A stretch of 64,000 nucleotides of DNA, taken from positions 558,001-622,000 of the forward strand of contig JADKJL010000012.1 in the NCBI GenBank assembly GCA_016721015.1, given 5' to 3'. The notes below the pieces were generated by a model. That model did not search any database, had not been told where the DNA came from, and saw only the letters and a program-made list of their open reading frames with translations. Shown here piece after piece: positions 26,754 to 35,900 of this stretch (the first letter of the stretch is position 1; every line of letters begins with the position of its first letter). This DNA is from Lysobacterales bacterium (GTDB lineage: Bacteria > Pseudomonadota > Gammaproteobacteria > Xanthomonadales > Rhodanobacteraceae). A program made the translations under genes and the position numbers.

Positions 26754-27521
26754 ATGAAAGCCATAAACATCGAAGACCGCATTTCCTACATCCAGTCGCT
26801 GGATATCGGCGAGCCGGCGCTAGCCGTTCCCGGTCGCAAGAAACTCGCATTTGTCGCGGAAGACGACAAGAAAGCCGCCGCCGTTGACGCCGGATCCCTG
26901 GTCTCGTTCGTTGGCGGCGTAAGCGCCATCCATCAGCAGGACACCCTGAATTCAACCCTGCTCGCCCAGCTCGCGGCCAATCAGAAATACGACCGCGAGG
27001 AACAGACCGTCGACTGGTACAAGTTCTATCGCGACGTCCTTGAAAACATCGGCTGGGTCATCCAGGGCTTCAACTTCAACAAGTTCGATACCCAATCCGC
27101 CAGCTTCTCCGTGGACGAAGTGGTGATCAAGCTGCTGGCCGCCATCGCGACTGATGATGATGTTGCAATCGTTGCCGAGACCATCGAGGCGGTCAAGGCA
27201 CTGAGCAATGACGATGGCCGTGTCGTCCTGTTCGACTCGCAGAGCCACAAGCTCAAGAAGGGCAACTTCCAGATCGGCATCGGCAATGACGACGATGGCG
27301 TCATGGTCATGAAGATGGGAGCGTTCTACTTCAGCACCTCGAAGGATGTCACCAACGTGCTGTGGTTCCGCTTCGAGCGGTCGGATTCGGAAATGTATCA
27401 GGCCAGCCAGACGATCAATCTGAACGAGCAGATCTATGCCAAGGTTCGTCAGCAGGTGATCGACAAGCTCGGCGTGCGCGCGCAGGAGTTCGTCCTGGGC
27501 CTGGACATCGGCGCGGACTAA
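26754..27521 (+). CDS. Unknown protein downstream of the MBL lipoprotein
   Basis: I do not recognise this 255-residue protein. It has no signal peptide or membrane segment and is acidic. Visible stretches include AINIEDRISYIQSLDIGEPALA, a short SLVSFVGGVSAIHQQDTLNS, and a repeated mix of strands and helices ending with QQVIDKLGVRAQEFVLGLDIGA. Codon use is like the neighbours. It starts 99 bases after the lipoprotein gene and is followed by a stem-loop, so the two are probably one transcript. It may be a cytoplasmic effector or structural partner (inference). Confidence 0.75.
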   Translation: MKAINIEDRISYIQSLDIGEPALAVPGRKKLAFVAEDDKKAAAVDAGSLVSFVGGVSAIHQQDTLNSTLLAQLAANQKYDREEQTVDWYKFYRDVLENIGWVIQGFNFNKFDTQSASFSVDEVVIKLLAAIATDDDVAIVAETIEAVKALSNDDGRVVLFDSQSHKLKKGNFQIGIGNDDDGVMVMKMGAFYFSTSKDVTNVLWFRFERSDSEMYQASQTINLNEQIYAKVRQQVIDKLGVRAQEFVLGLDIGAD

Positions 27522-27534
27522 GCGAATCGTTCGC

Positions 27535-27566
27535 GAAGGGTGGGCGAGTTCGTTCGCTCCCCCTTC
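27535..27566 (+). terminator. stem-loop after the unknown gene, candidate terminator
   Basis: GAAGGGTGGGCGA pairs with TCGCTCCCCCTTC around a six-base loop, 14 bases after the stop codon. No T-run follows, so termination, if any, may need Rho; it could also be an mRNA end-protecting hairpin. Confidence 0.4.
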
Positions 27567-27666
27567 GCAACGGCCCGCTTCGGCAGCCAACAGGGTTCCT
27601 GCCTATTCGCGGAATCCCGGTTGGGCAGCGCACTCCGCTGACGCTGGCAGTGCCGAGCGGCAAGTG

Positions 27667-27984
27667 TCAATCGAGCGGAATGATCCGGCTGAACTGGATC
27701 ACCGGCGGCGCATCGGTGTAGTTCGGAATATCCCCACCAAGCTGCTCACCGATCCGCGACCACGCCTCCATGAACGCCTCGATCGATTCGAATCGCATAT
27801 GGCAACTCATGATGTAAGTCGGCGGCGAGTCGGGTTCGACACCGGCCATGCCCTGCTCCAGCGTGACTTCCTTCAGCACATCGCCGAAGAGGCGCCTGGC
27901 CATTGGCATGTGTGTGCCGAGGTAGTAGTCGACATCGAAGCGACTGCCGGGGGTGTTGGGGTAGAGGATGTTTAGGCGAATCAT
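27667..27984 (-). CDS. EthD-domain protein
   Basis: A 105-residue protein of the EthD fold (dimeric alpha-beta barrel). The opening IRLNILYPNTPGSRFDVDYY and YLGTHMPMARRLFGD carry the family Tyr/His pattern, and the ending PVIQFSRIIPLD is a common tail. Family members support degradation of ethers or act as small monooxygenase-like proteins; the role here is unknown. It stands alone between the accessory locus and repeat-rich DNA. Confidence 0.9.
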   Translation of the reverse strand: MIRLNILYPNTPGSRFDVDYYLGTHMPMARRLFGDVLKEVTLEQGMAGVEPDSPPTYIMSCHMRFESIEAFMEAWSRIGEQLGGDIPNYTDAPPVIQFSRIIPLD

Positions 27985-28227
27985 CTGGCGCTCGATTTAG
28001 GAATCGATTTTTCTGCAAAAGCGCTTTTGGTTGAATTCGATTACGGCAGGTCAAGAGCCGACAGTAGATAGATGACACGAAACGGAAGCTTTCACCGATT
28101 GAATTCAAGATTCAAGACTTGACCCCGAGCACTAGTCTGACCCCGAGCTCGTGCATCTCTTGGTCGAGATTTCAGATTCACAGCGACCGCTGTAAAGGTC
28201 AAACCTGGTGAGTCCCCCGGCAGCGCC

Positions 28228-28554
28228 CTGTCTCTTGATCACAACTTTCGTCATCGATCCAAGCTTTCGCAAAGCTTGGCAACCGAATCCCTGCCGCGGC
28301 AGAAAACAGCTTGCCGGCCCGACGCTTGGGCAAGCACATGACAGACTACAGGCGCGATCTCGGTATTTCGTGGGAGCGACTTCAGTCGCGATGCCCTCAC
28401 CTTTTGTGCTCCCTCGGCGCGGGGCAGAAGAGCGCAAAACCAAAGCATCGCGACTGAAGTCGCTCCCACAAAAAAGCCTCAGCGGGTGGTGACGAGCCTG
28501 CATGCATAGGTCGCTGAATGGTCACTGCGCCAAAAAGTTGTGATCAAGAGACAG
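28228..28554. mobile_element. MITE-like element with IS4/IS50-type terminal inverted repeats
   Basis: Both ends carry CTGTCTCTTGATCACAACTTT as a perfect inverted repeat (28228 inward and 28554 inward). The ends resemble the inside end of IS50 (CTGTCTCTTGATCAGATCT). Flanking bases are GGCAGCGCC on the left (28219-28227) and GGCAGAGCC on the right (28555-28563): a 9-base target duplication with one mismatch, the size expected for the IS4 family. At 327 bp it has no transposase and is therefore non-autonomous. Confidence 0.8.
28370..28469. repeat. inverted pair of REP units inside the MITE
   Basis: GTGGGAGCGACTTCAGTCGC at 28370 and its reverse complement ending at 28469 are the same palindromic unit that makes up the arrays at 42771-43257 and 43854-44758. 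Being nested in the MITE, it arrived later than, or travelled with, that element. Confidence 0.85.
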
Positions 28555-28846
28555 GGCAGAGCCGGGGCTTACCTCTGCCTGAGTTAGGCGTGAAGCACCG
28601 GGCATTGCACCGGGAGAAACCCAGCGTATCGCGTTCAACCAAGATTGGAGCGACGAATGGAACCCGCATCATGCGGGAGCGCCAGGAAAGCCGTGACCTA
28701 TCGCTGAGAATCGGAAGAAATCAAACAACTCTGACCCAATCGATCACCCGCTGAGCTCCTTGCGCAATTTCAAGCCACTCTTCCTGAGTGACCATCCCAC
28801 GCGCCCAAGCTTCGCCTGGCGCACCAAGACTTGACCCCGATCTCCG

Positions 28847-29332
28847 TCATTCCACTAGCTCGCCAAGCCCTAGGCTTTGAGCCATCTCCGCCAATTGCCG
28901 TCTCTCGGATCGATGCCAGCGCTTGGCAGCTGCTGCGAGCCACTTTTCTATTGTGGGAGTGAAGGTAAAAAAGCCAGCAATTGAAAGAATCGCAACGGCA
29001 CTAACGAGAATTCGGCTAGCAGCGTAGTCCGGAACTAAAGCGACACCTACGATGACCACGTAGGTGAATCCAAGGACAGCTTTGAGCCCCTTCTCAGTCC
29101 TAGATTCTGCGGAAGAAATCCTTTCTTGCGCAGCGCTTAGAACCTTAACTGATCGCTCGCGCTCATTTTGCTGCGACTTCTCAAGATTACGCTTTTCTGA
29201 AATTACTTGCTCCAGTTTCAACTCTGTCTGTGCACGACCAAGATCGGCAGATCTTACGAGCGAAGCAACTGAAGCGTTATCGGCTTCTAAACGCCCGACT
29301 TCTCTGGTCGTCAAATCTCGTTCCGCGTTCAT
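28847..29332 (-). CDS. Small coiled-coil membrane protein of the low-GC cassette
   Basis: The 161-residue product starts with about 75 residues of charged coiled coil (EVGRLEADNAS, ELKLEQVISEKRNLEKSQQN), followed by two membrane segments (about residues 85-102 and 110-128: VLGFTYVVIVGVALVP and ILVSAVAILSIAGFF), then a basic and amphipathic C-terminus. It begins nine bases after the stop of the PIN-like gene on the same strand. Base composition is lower in GC than in flanking genes. No family was recognised. Confidence 0.75.
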   Translation of the reverse strand: MNAERDLTTREVGRLEADNASVASLVRSADLGRAQTELKLEQVISEKRNLEKSQQNERERSVKVLSAAQERISSAESRTEKGLKAVLGFTYVVIVGVALVPDYAASRILVSAVAILSIAGFFTFTPTIEKWLAAAAKRWHRSERRQLAEMAQSLGLGELVE

Positions 29333-29341
29333 AGTCTGCCC

Positions 29342-31012
29342 TCAGTCTATTAACGTTCGCTTCTCGCTCGACTGAAGTTTTAAACGGACTTCTCCAATTC
29401 GTGATTCTGCATCAGATCTGACTTGCTCAACAAATGGCGTGGCGACTACTCGACGCATCTCGTCCAAGACCGCAATAGCGCCGTCCTCAGTTATGGCATT
29501 CGCATAACCCGCTGTGAGACGCATTGGGCAAAGTGATGCACGCTTATCTCGCATCAGCATTTCAAACTGAGCTCTGTGATCGCCCCCTAAACGATCAAGT
29601 GTCTCGGTCATTCGTTCCACCACATCCAAACGAGTAAGTGCAGCGTTTGCACAGTTTGCAATTAGCCTTTGTTTAGAAAGATGCGAACCGCTAGAGCCGT
29701 TGTGAAACCATAAGAGGCTGGCGAGTTGCCCATCGCTCATGATTGTGAATCTAGGTCGAGGCTCTGATTGACCACGCCCTAAATAGGTTTCTGTGCGACG
29801 CACAAGCGCCGAATTGCGAGTTAAGAACACAGTCCCCGAATCGAGCGCCGAGCTGGATCTTTGGTTATCTCTCTTTAATCGAATAACAGTTGCAATGCTT
29901 CGGGCATCGACAATACGCGGACCCAAATTTTCGTGTACCTCGCCAAGCGCATTTCGCAGCAAATCCTCTTCAACTGTAGAGAAAAAATTGATGTGCGGAG
30001 GGTCTAAGTACTTATCCGAGAATAGCGTTGTTACCCCAAGGTCTTTGACATGCGTCTGTAGAGACGATGCAACTGTCCTAGCATACAGCGCATGTCCGCG
30101 AGTGCTCCGAATCCTCGCCGCAAGAGGACCAAAAGCATCGCCTCTTGTATAGCTCTCCAGCGTACGCTCTATGAGCCTTTGCATCTCATCAATCACATGA
30201 TCGAACGTGACAAGCATTAATCCTGACGATTTAAATAGGTCGATCAACCCGATTGCATACTCGCGATTGCTTTCTGTATTTAGATTAAGTGCGTCCAATA
30301 AAATTGGGCCATCAATAACCACCCTCAACCTATCTTCTGAATTCGCGCGCGGCGGCTCTGCCAATGCACTTACCGCATCAGCCAACAATGCCCCATAGGC
30401 GATAGATGCAAGGCGATCGAAGCTATCTCCTTCAGATTCGCTAAGCTTCAATACGAAATCGGCGACCAGATAATCAACCGCTTGATTTAATGACCACTCT
30501 CGCGCCGGGTGCTTTGTGCCTTTAAGCGAAAGCACTCGACTAAATCGAACTTTTCGTTCCGGGACCAGGAATATGCTGGTGAATTCTGGCTTTGCGATCC
30601 GCTGCAGAAAATCGTCCGCAAGCGATTGCTTGCTCTTGTGATGTCCGAGTTTTTCAAGCAATCCGGCCGAGAAATCTACAAATGTTTCAGCAATCTCTTG
30701 GATGTGGTTTTCAGTCAAACTCGAATTGACTCTCCCCTTGGGAGAGCACAGAAGAACATAGCTACCGTCTGTAAGCTGGTGTCTTTCCAGCAATTTCGCC
30801 TCTTCTAGTCGCTCGCAAAGAGCTTGCGCGATTGTTGGCGACATAGCACGACCGAACAGTTCGGCAAATCGCGAGGCGAACCAAGCCGGCTCAAATGGTT
30901 GCCCCGCGCGCTCAGCAATTACTGTATCGAAAAGCGGAGCCATTCCTAGAATGGCATCTCCAGTCTTTTCATACTCCTCTGCAACCAGAGCGAATGCGGC
31001 TAGTTGATTCAT
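29342..31012 (-). CDS. Large PIN-like nuclease-type protein of the low-GC cassette
   Basis: The 556-residue product (start ATG 31012; an in-frame start at 31060 would overlap nrdJb) has a helical N-terminal half and a middle segment, residues about 225-420, that reads like a PIN fold. It contains an acidic strand VVIDGPILLDALNL, a second acidic helix TFDHVIDEMQRLIE, and the late PIN strand VFLTRNSALVRRT. No family name is certain. A hand count of one 60-base line inside it gives 28 of 60 G+C, well below its neighbours. It is followed at once by the coiled-coil membrane gene. RNA or DNA cleavage is an inference from the PIN-like signature. Confidence 0.7.
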   Translation of the reverse strand: MNQLAAFALVAEEYEKTGDAILGMAPLFDTVIAERAGQPFEPAWFASRFAELFGRAMSPTIAQALCERLEEAKLLERHQLTDGSYVLLCSPKGRVNSSLTENHIQEIAETFVDFSAGLLEKLGHHKSKQSLADDFLQRIAKPEFTSIFLVPERKVRFSRVLSLKGTKHPAREWSLNQAVDYLVADFVLKLSESEGDSFDRLASIAYGALLADAVSALAEPPRANSEDRLRVVIDGPILLDALNLNTESNREYAIGLIDLFKSSGLMLVTFDHVIDEMQRLIERTLESYTRGDAFGPLAARIRSTRGHALYARTVASSLQTHVKDLGVTTLFSDKYLDPPHINFFSTVEEDLLRNALGEVHENLGPRIVDARSIATVIRLKRDNQRSSSALDSGTVFLTRNSALVRRTETYLGRGQSEPRPRFTIMSDGQLASLLWFHNGSSGSHLSKQRLIANCANAALTRLDVVERMTETLDRLGGDHRAQFEMLMRDKRASLCPMRLTAGYANAITEDGAIAVLDEMRRVVATPFVEQVRSDAESRIGEVRLKLQSSEKRTLID

Positions 31013-31037
31013 GAGATCAAGAGTCCTATGAGGACAC

Positions 31038-31895
31038 TCACCCACACTTCGAATAACCACAATTCAAACACGTAGCACACCCATCCATCACGATGGTCGC
31101 GTTGGTGTTGCACTTGTGGCACATGGTGGCGCCGGGGGGGAAGCTGCCGGCGGAGTCGTCTTCGGCGAGATCGGGGGATGGGATCTTGGCGGATGATTGA
31201 GAAGCAGAAGCAGAGGCGCTGGATCCCGGCGTGCGCCGGGATGACGAATCGTTGCGGGATGACGATTCGGTAGTTGATGACGTCTTGGTGGACGGGGCGC
31301 TTACGCTATTCTTTTTTTTTGCGCGGGCTTCGTAGGCGGCGCGCTTTTCGGCGATCATTGCGCGCTGGGCGGGATCCATTTCGGGATCGTGGATCAGGCC
31401 GATCATCTTCATGTGGCGCTCGATGACGGCGCCGAGTTCGGCGACGATGCTGGGCATGTAGATGCCGCCGGCCTTGAAGTAGCCGCCGCGCGGATCGAAT
31501 ACGGCCTTGAGCTCCTCGACCAGGAAGGTGACGTCACCGCCCTTGCGGAACACGGCGGACATGATGCGCGTGAGCGCGACGATCCACTGGAAGTGCTCCA
31601 TGCTTTTCGAGTTGACGAAGATCTCGAACGGGCGACGCAGCTCATGCTCGGTGTCGGCGTTGAGCACGATGTCGTTGATGGTCACGTACAGCGCGTGCTC
31701 GACCAGCGGCGACTTGATCTTGTAGGTGGCGCCGATCAGCTGATCCGGGCGCTCGACCTTCTCGTGCATGTGGATGACTTCGGCGCTGGCCGGTTCTTCG
31801 ATGACCGGCGCGGGCGCGGGCGTGGGTGCTGGCGCAGCCTGGTCTGGCAGTACGACGTTGTAGGCCTTGATCTTCTTGTTGATCTTGATCGCCAT
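31038..31895 (-). CDS. nrdJb: B12-dependent ribonucleotide reductase small C-terminal subunit NrdJb
   Basis: In Pseudomonas-type split class II reductases NrdJb supplies the C-terminal part that re-reduces the active site of NrdJa. The 285 residues (start ATG 31895, AGGAG upstream) include IKSPLVEHALYVTINDIVLN, RPFEIFVNSKSMEHFQW and FRKGGDVTFLVEELKAVFD. After these come a serine-rich linker and a zinc-ribbon-like end, CHKCNTNA..CATCLNCGYSKCG, with the redox cysteines. A perfect 9-2-9 palindrome (31223-31242) lies within the linker and is translated in frame. It is read after the histone-like gene. Confidence 0.92.
   Translation of the reverse strand: MAIKINKKIKAYNVVLPDQAAPAPTPAPAPVIEEPASAEVIHMHEKVERPDQLIGATYKIKSPLVEHALYVTINDIVLNADTEHELRRPFEIFVNSKSMEHFQWIVALTRIMSAVFRKGGDVTFLVEELKAVFDPRGGYFKAGGIYMPSIVAELGAVIERHMKMIGLIHDPEMDPAQRAMIAEKRAAYEARAKKKNSVSAPSTKTSSTTESSSRNDSSSRRTPGSSASASASQSSAKIPSPDLAEDDSAGSFPPGATMCHKCNTNATIVMDGCATCLNCGYSKCG
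31223..31242. repeat. palindrome embedded in the nrdJb coding sequence
   Basis: ATCCCGGCG-TG-CGCCGGGAT is a perfect 9-bp palindrome with a 2-base loop; with its flanks (CTGG..GACGAAT) it looks like an intergenic dispersed palindrome captured in frame. It encodes part of the Arg-Arg-Thr-Pro-Gly-Ser linker before the zinc ribbon. Confidence 0.7.
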
Positions 31896-32115
31896 TCCGG
31901 CGCTCTCCTGAATGCTCGTGACCGTCACATCGTGTGGCCGGAGTTGTTGTCTGTGCCGTCGGAGCGGAGGTCGCGCCCGACGTTGTTGTTGCGAATTCCG
32001 GGCCTGCCGTGGGCAGCGCTCCGATCAAGCATGCGCGACGGAATCCGATTCCGCCGCGCCTTGAATCGCGCGTCGATGAAACTGCCCTCCCCGCTGCATG
32101 CGGGAGGGCCATCGA

Positions 32116-32842
32116 TCACTTGCGGCCTTTCTTTGCCGCTTTTTTGGCTGCCTTTTTGCCGGCGCCTTCTTTGCTGGTGTCTGGTGCTTTCTTTGCCGCC
32201 GCCTTCTTGACCGGCTTCTTCGCCACGGCCCCTTTTCACGGCTTTCTTGGCCACGGCCTTCTTGGCCGCAACTTTTTTCACGGCTTTCTTGGCCACGGCT
32301 TTCTTGGCCGCAACCTTCTTCACGGCTTTCTTGACGGCTTTCTTGGCCACAGCCTTCTTCGCTGCCGCTTTCTTGACGACTTTCTTGACCGCCTTCTTCA
32401 CCGCCGCCTTCTTGGCTACGGCTTTCTTGGCGACCTTCTTCACGGCTTTCTTGGCGACGGCTTTCTTCGCCGCGACTTTCTTGGCCGCTTTCTTGGCCGC
32501 GGGCTTGGCTTTCGCCTTGGCCTTGGCTGGCGCCTTGGTTATCGCGGCCTTGGCTTCACCGGCCTTCTTGGCAATCGACTTGGCCGCATTGCTGATGGAC
32601 TTGGCGGCTGATGCTTCGACCTTCTTCGCCTTGGCGACGACATTCTTGATCTTGCGGGCTGCCTGCTTGCGCGCCTTCTGCACCTTGGCAACAGCGGTCT
32701 TGCCGACCTTGGTCACCGTTGCTTTCGCATCGGCAGCCACATCGCTGGCGGTGCTGGCAACCGCGCTTGCTGCGTCGGAAATTGCTCCGCCCATTTCTTT
32801 CAGGCTGTCTTTGACTTCTTCCACCGGGCTATCGCTACTCAT
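32116..32842 (-). CDS. Histone H1-like lysine/alanine-rich DNA-binding protein with apparent frameshift
   Basis: The N-terminus (MSSDSPVEEVKDSLKEMGGA) is helical and acidic; from about residue 55 the protein becomes repeats of AKKAVAKKAVKK, as in AlgP-like and histone-H1-like proteins that bind DNA. After the repeat, the frame breaks at an AAAAGGGG run (plus-strand 32229-32236): the current frame becomes Arg/Gly/Gln-rich and runs on to 31925. Removing one G restores VAKKPVKKAAAKKAP and KKAAKKAAKKGRK with a stop at 32116. I therefore give 32116 as the intended end. The indel may be real or a sequence error. The gene lies between the two halves of the split reductase. Confidence 0.8.
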
Positions 32843-32940
32843 GTTCCCCTCTCCGCGCTTACGCGCCTGTTGATTGACTGATTGGACAACGCACTACACG
32901 CAAACCGCCTGACGCATCGCGTCTGGCGGATCCACTCGAA

Positions 32941-35900
32941 TCAGAACTTTCCGTAGTAGCCCTCTTTGAGGGCATCGAACAGGTTGGCTGCGGTGTGGAC
33001 CTCGCCATCGTACTCGATCTCTTCGTTGCCTTTTGCTTCCACGAACGATCCATCTTCAAGCTCGAATCGGTACCGGGTATTTTCCAGATCATGCTCCTTG
33101 ACGAGCACACCCTGGAAAGCCGCCGGATTGAAGCGGAATGTGGTGCATCCCTTCAGCCCCATTTCGTGGGCGTAGCGGTAAATGTCCTTGAAATCCTCGT
33201 ACGGATACGTGGTCGGCACGTTGGCGGTCTTGGAGATCGACGAATCAATCCACTTCTGCGAGGCGGCCTGGATATCGACGTGCTCGACCGGGCTGATGTC
33301 GTCGGCAGCGACGAAGTACTCGGGCAGTTTCTCATCGACCTTGTCGGATATCGGCATGGCCTTGCCGTTGATCAGTTCCCGGTAGGCCAGCAATTCGAAG
33401 CTGAACACCTCGACCTTTTCCTTGGACTTCTTGCCTTCGCGGATCACGTTGCGGCTGTAGTGATGGGCGAAACTCGGCTCAATGCCGTTGGAGGCGTTGT
33501 TGGCCAGCGACAGCGAGATCGTGCCGGTCGGCGCAATCGAGGTGTGGTGGGTGAAGCGCGCGCCGACCTCGGCCAGTTCGGCAACCAGTTCTGGAGCGAC
33601 CGTGGCGATGCGCTGCATGTAGCGACTGTACTTCGCATGCAGGATGCGACCGGGCACGTTGTCGCCGATCTGGTAGCCGTCGGCGACCATCTCGGGGCGC
33701 TTGCGCAGCATCTCGCCGGTGACCGCGAAATCGCGCGTGAGCACGGGCGCCGGGCCCTTCTCCCTGGCCAGGCCGAGCGCCACTTCCCAGCCGGCGACGG
33801 CCATTTCGCGCGAGACATCCTCGGTGAACGTGCACGCATCTTCGGTGCCGTAGCGCATCTTGAGCATGGTCAGCGTGCTGCCGAGGCCGAGGAAGCCCAT
33901 GCCGTGGCGGCGCTTGCTCTCGATCTCGTCGCGCTGCTCTTCCAGCGGCAACCCGTTGATCTCGACCACGTTGTCGAGCATGCGCGTGAATACGCGCACG
34001 ACCTCGCGGTATTCCTCCATGTCGAATCGCGCCTTCGGCCCGAACGGATCGCGCACGAACTTGGTCAGGTTGACCGAACCGAGCAGGCAAGAACCATACG
34101 GCGGAAGCGGTTGCTCGCCACACTGCCCGGTCACCAGACCATTGAAAATGACTGCATTGTGATCGGCTTGTGTTGTATCAAACACGGCTTCCTCGCCCAC
34201 GTACTCGATGCACGCAATCCTGGAGGTGAAGCGCTGCGTCTTGCGAAGAACCTTGCCTTCCAACCACGCTGAATATCGTTCGGTTTTGGCTGGCAGCAGG
34301 AATCCGATCTCGGCCATGAAGTGTTCGCGCGACTCGCCATCGATGATCAGCTCGAAATCGGCCGTGCATTCGTAGTCACGCACCCCGCCTGTTCCATCCG
34401 GCATGGATTTGACACGCGCGTCGCGACGCTTGCGAATGCGGCAGAAAATACCGAAGTTCGCCAGCAGGGCCTGAATATCCTTGAGCAAGGGTTCGTGGCT
34501 TGATGCGAGACGCACGGAGCAACTCTGGCTGCGGCTCGAAACATTCACCGTTCCATCGCACTGGAACAATGCGCGCAGATACGATTTTACGGTTGCCTCG
34601 CTGCCGCGCCAGATGACCTCGGGCACACGAAGCTTGGTCTCCGCGCTGAAACCATAGTGCTTGAGCAGGCGCGCCAGAATGACCGAGCGAATGAACACCT
34701 GATTGCGCTGCGGAATGGCCACAGAAGAAACGTGGTACTCGCGATCCTTGCTCAAGGCCGAATGCGCGATCAGCTCATTGACGCTGGCCACCACGCGATC
34801 AGCCAACGCACGTTCTTCGCCCCAAAGCGAAATGACAGCCGCCTGCTGATTCTTGCCACGATTGGTGAAATGGCCATCACCGGTAATCAAGCCGAGCAGA
34901 TTGCCGAGTTCTTCGTTGCCATCCTGGCCAAACTGGCCCTTGCCGGACTGGATCAGCAGACGATCGCCGACGACCAGATCGCGCAACTTCAGTTTTCCGC
35001 GCTCGCAGTAGAAATCGTGCCACTCGGTGGCCTTGATTTCGTAACCGTCCTCGCTGACAACGCGATAGACCGGCGCTTTCGCTGCGGTCATGAATGCCGG
35101 TTTGGCCGGTCGAACTTCGATTCCGCGCCCCTCGAGTTCAAGCGAGCGTCGATCAACAGACACCTGCAGCGGCGCTCCCGACGCATACAGTTCGCCGATC
35201 GGCACCAGGCCGTATTGGGTTGCCAGGCGCGTATCCGCGGTGACACAAGGGTTGGTCGCGCGGATGTGCTCGCACCACCAGTTGTTGTTCATCTCGTTGA
35301 CGCGGTCGATCAGGATGAAACCCGGCTCGGCGAAATCATAGGTGGACACCATGATCATGTCCCACAGATGGCGCGCGCGGATCTGGCTGTAGATCTTGCA
35401 GGCGACCAGGCCGTCATCGCGCACGACATAACTCTTGTGGGTTGGCCATTCGCGCCAGATGACCTTGGCCGGATCGGCCAGATCGATCTCGTGCTGCTCC
35501 TTGATGTGGATCGGGAACACCAGCGGCCAGTCGGTATCGTTCTCGACCGCTTCCATGAAACCGTCGGTGATCAGCAGGCTCAGGTTGAACTGGCGCAGGC
35601 GGCCATCCTCGCGCTTGGCGCGGATGAATTCCTTCACGTCGGGATGCGAGACATCGAAGGTGCCCATCTGCGCGCCGCGACGGCCACCGGCCGAGGACAC
35701 GGTGAAGCACATCTTGTCGTAGATATCCATGAACGACAGCGGGCCCGAGGTATAGGCACCGGCGCCCGACACATAGGCACCGCGCGGACGCAGGGTGGAA
35801 AATTCGTAGCCGATTCCGCACCCCGCCTTCAAGGTGAGGCCGGCTTCGTGAACCTTGTCGAGGATGTTGTACATCGAATCCTCGATCGTGCCGGAGACCG

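Larger units (their letters stand above)
27985..28846. other. gene-free repeat-rich region
   Basis: No credible gene. It holds a 327-bp MITE-like element (28228-28554), an inner inverted REP pair, and a 16-base direct repeat CAAGACTTGACCCCGA at 28113-28128 and 28825-28840. The second copy ends six bases before the stop codon of the coiled-coil gene. The region looks like a former insertion hot spot. Confidence 0.7.

Noticed and set aside
28518..28754. Short plus-strand frame beside the MITE-like element
   Set aside because: Overlaps the element end, has no start signal and no recognisable protein content.
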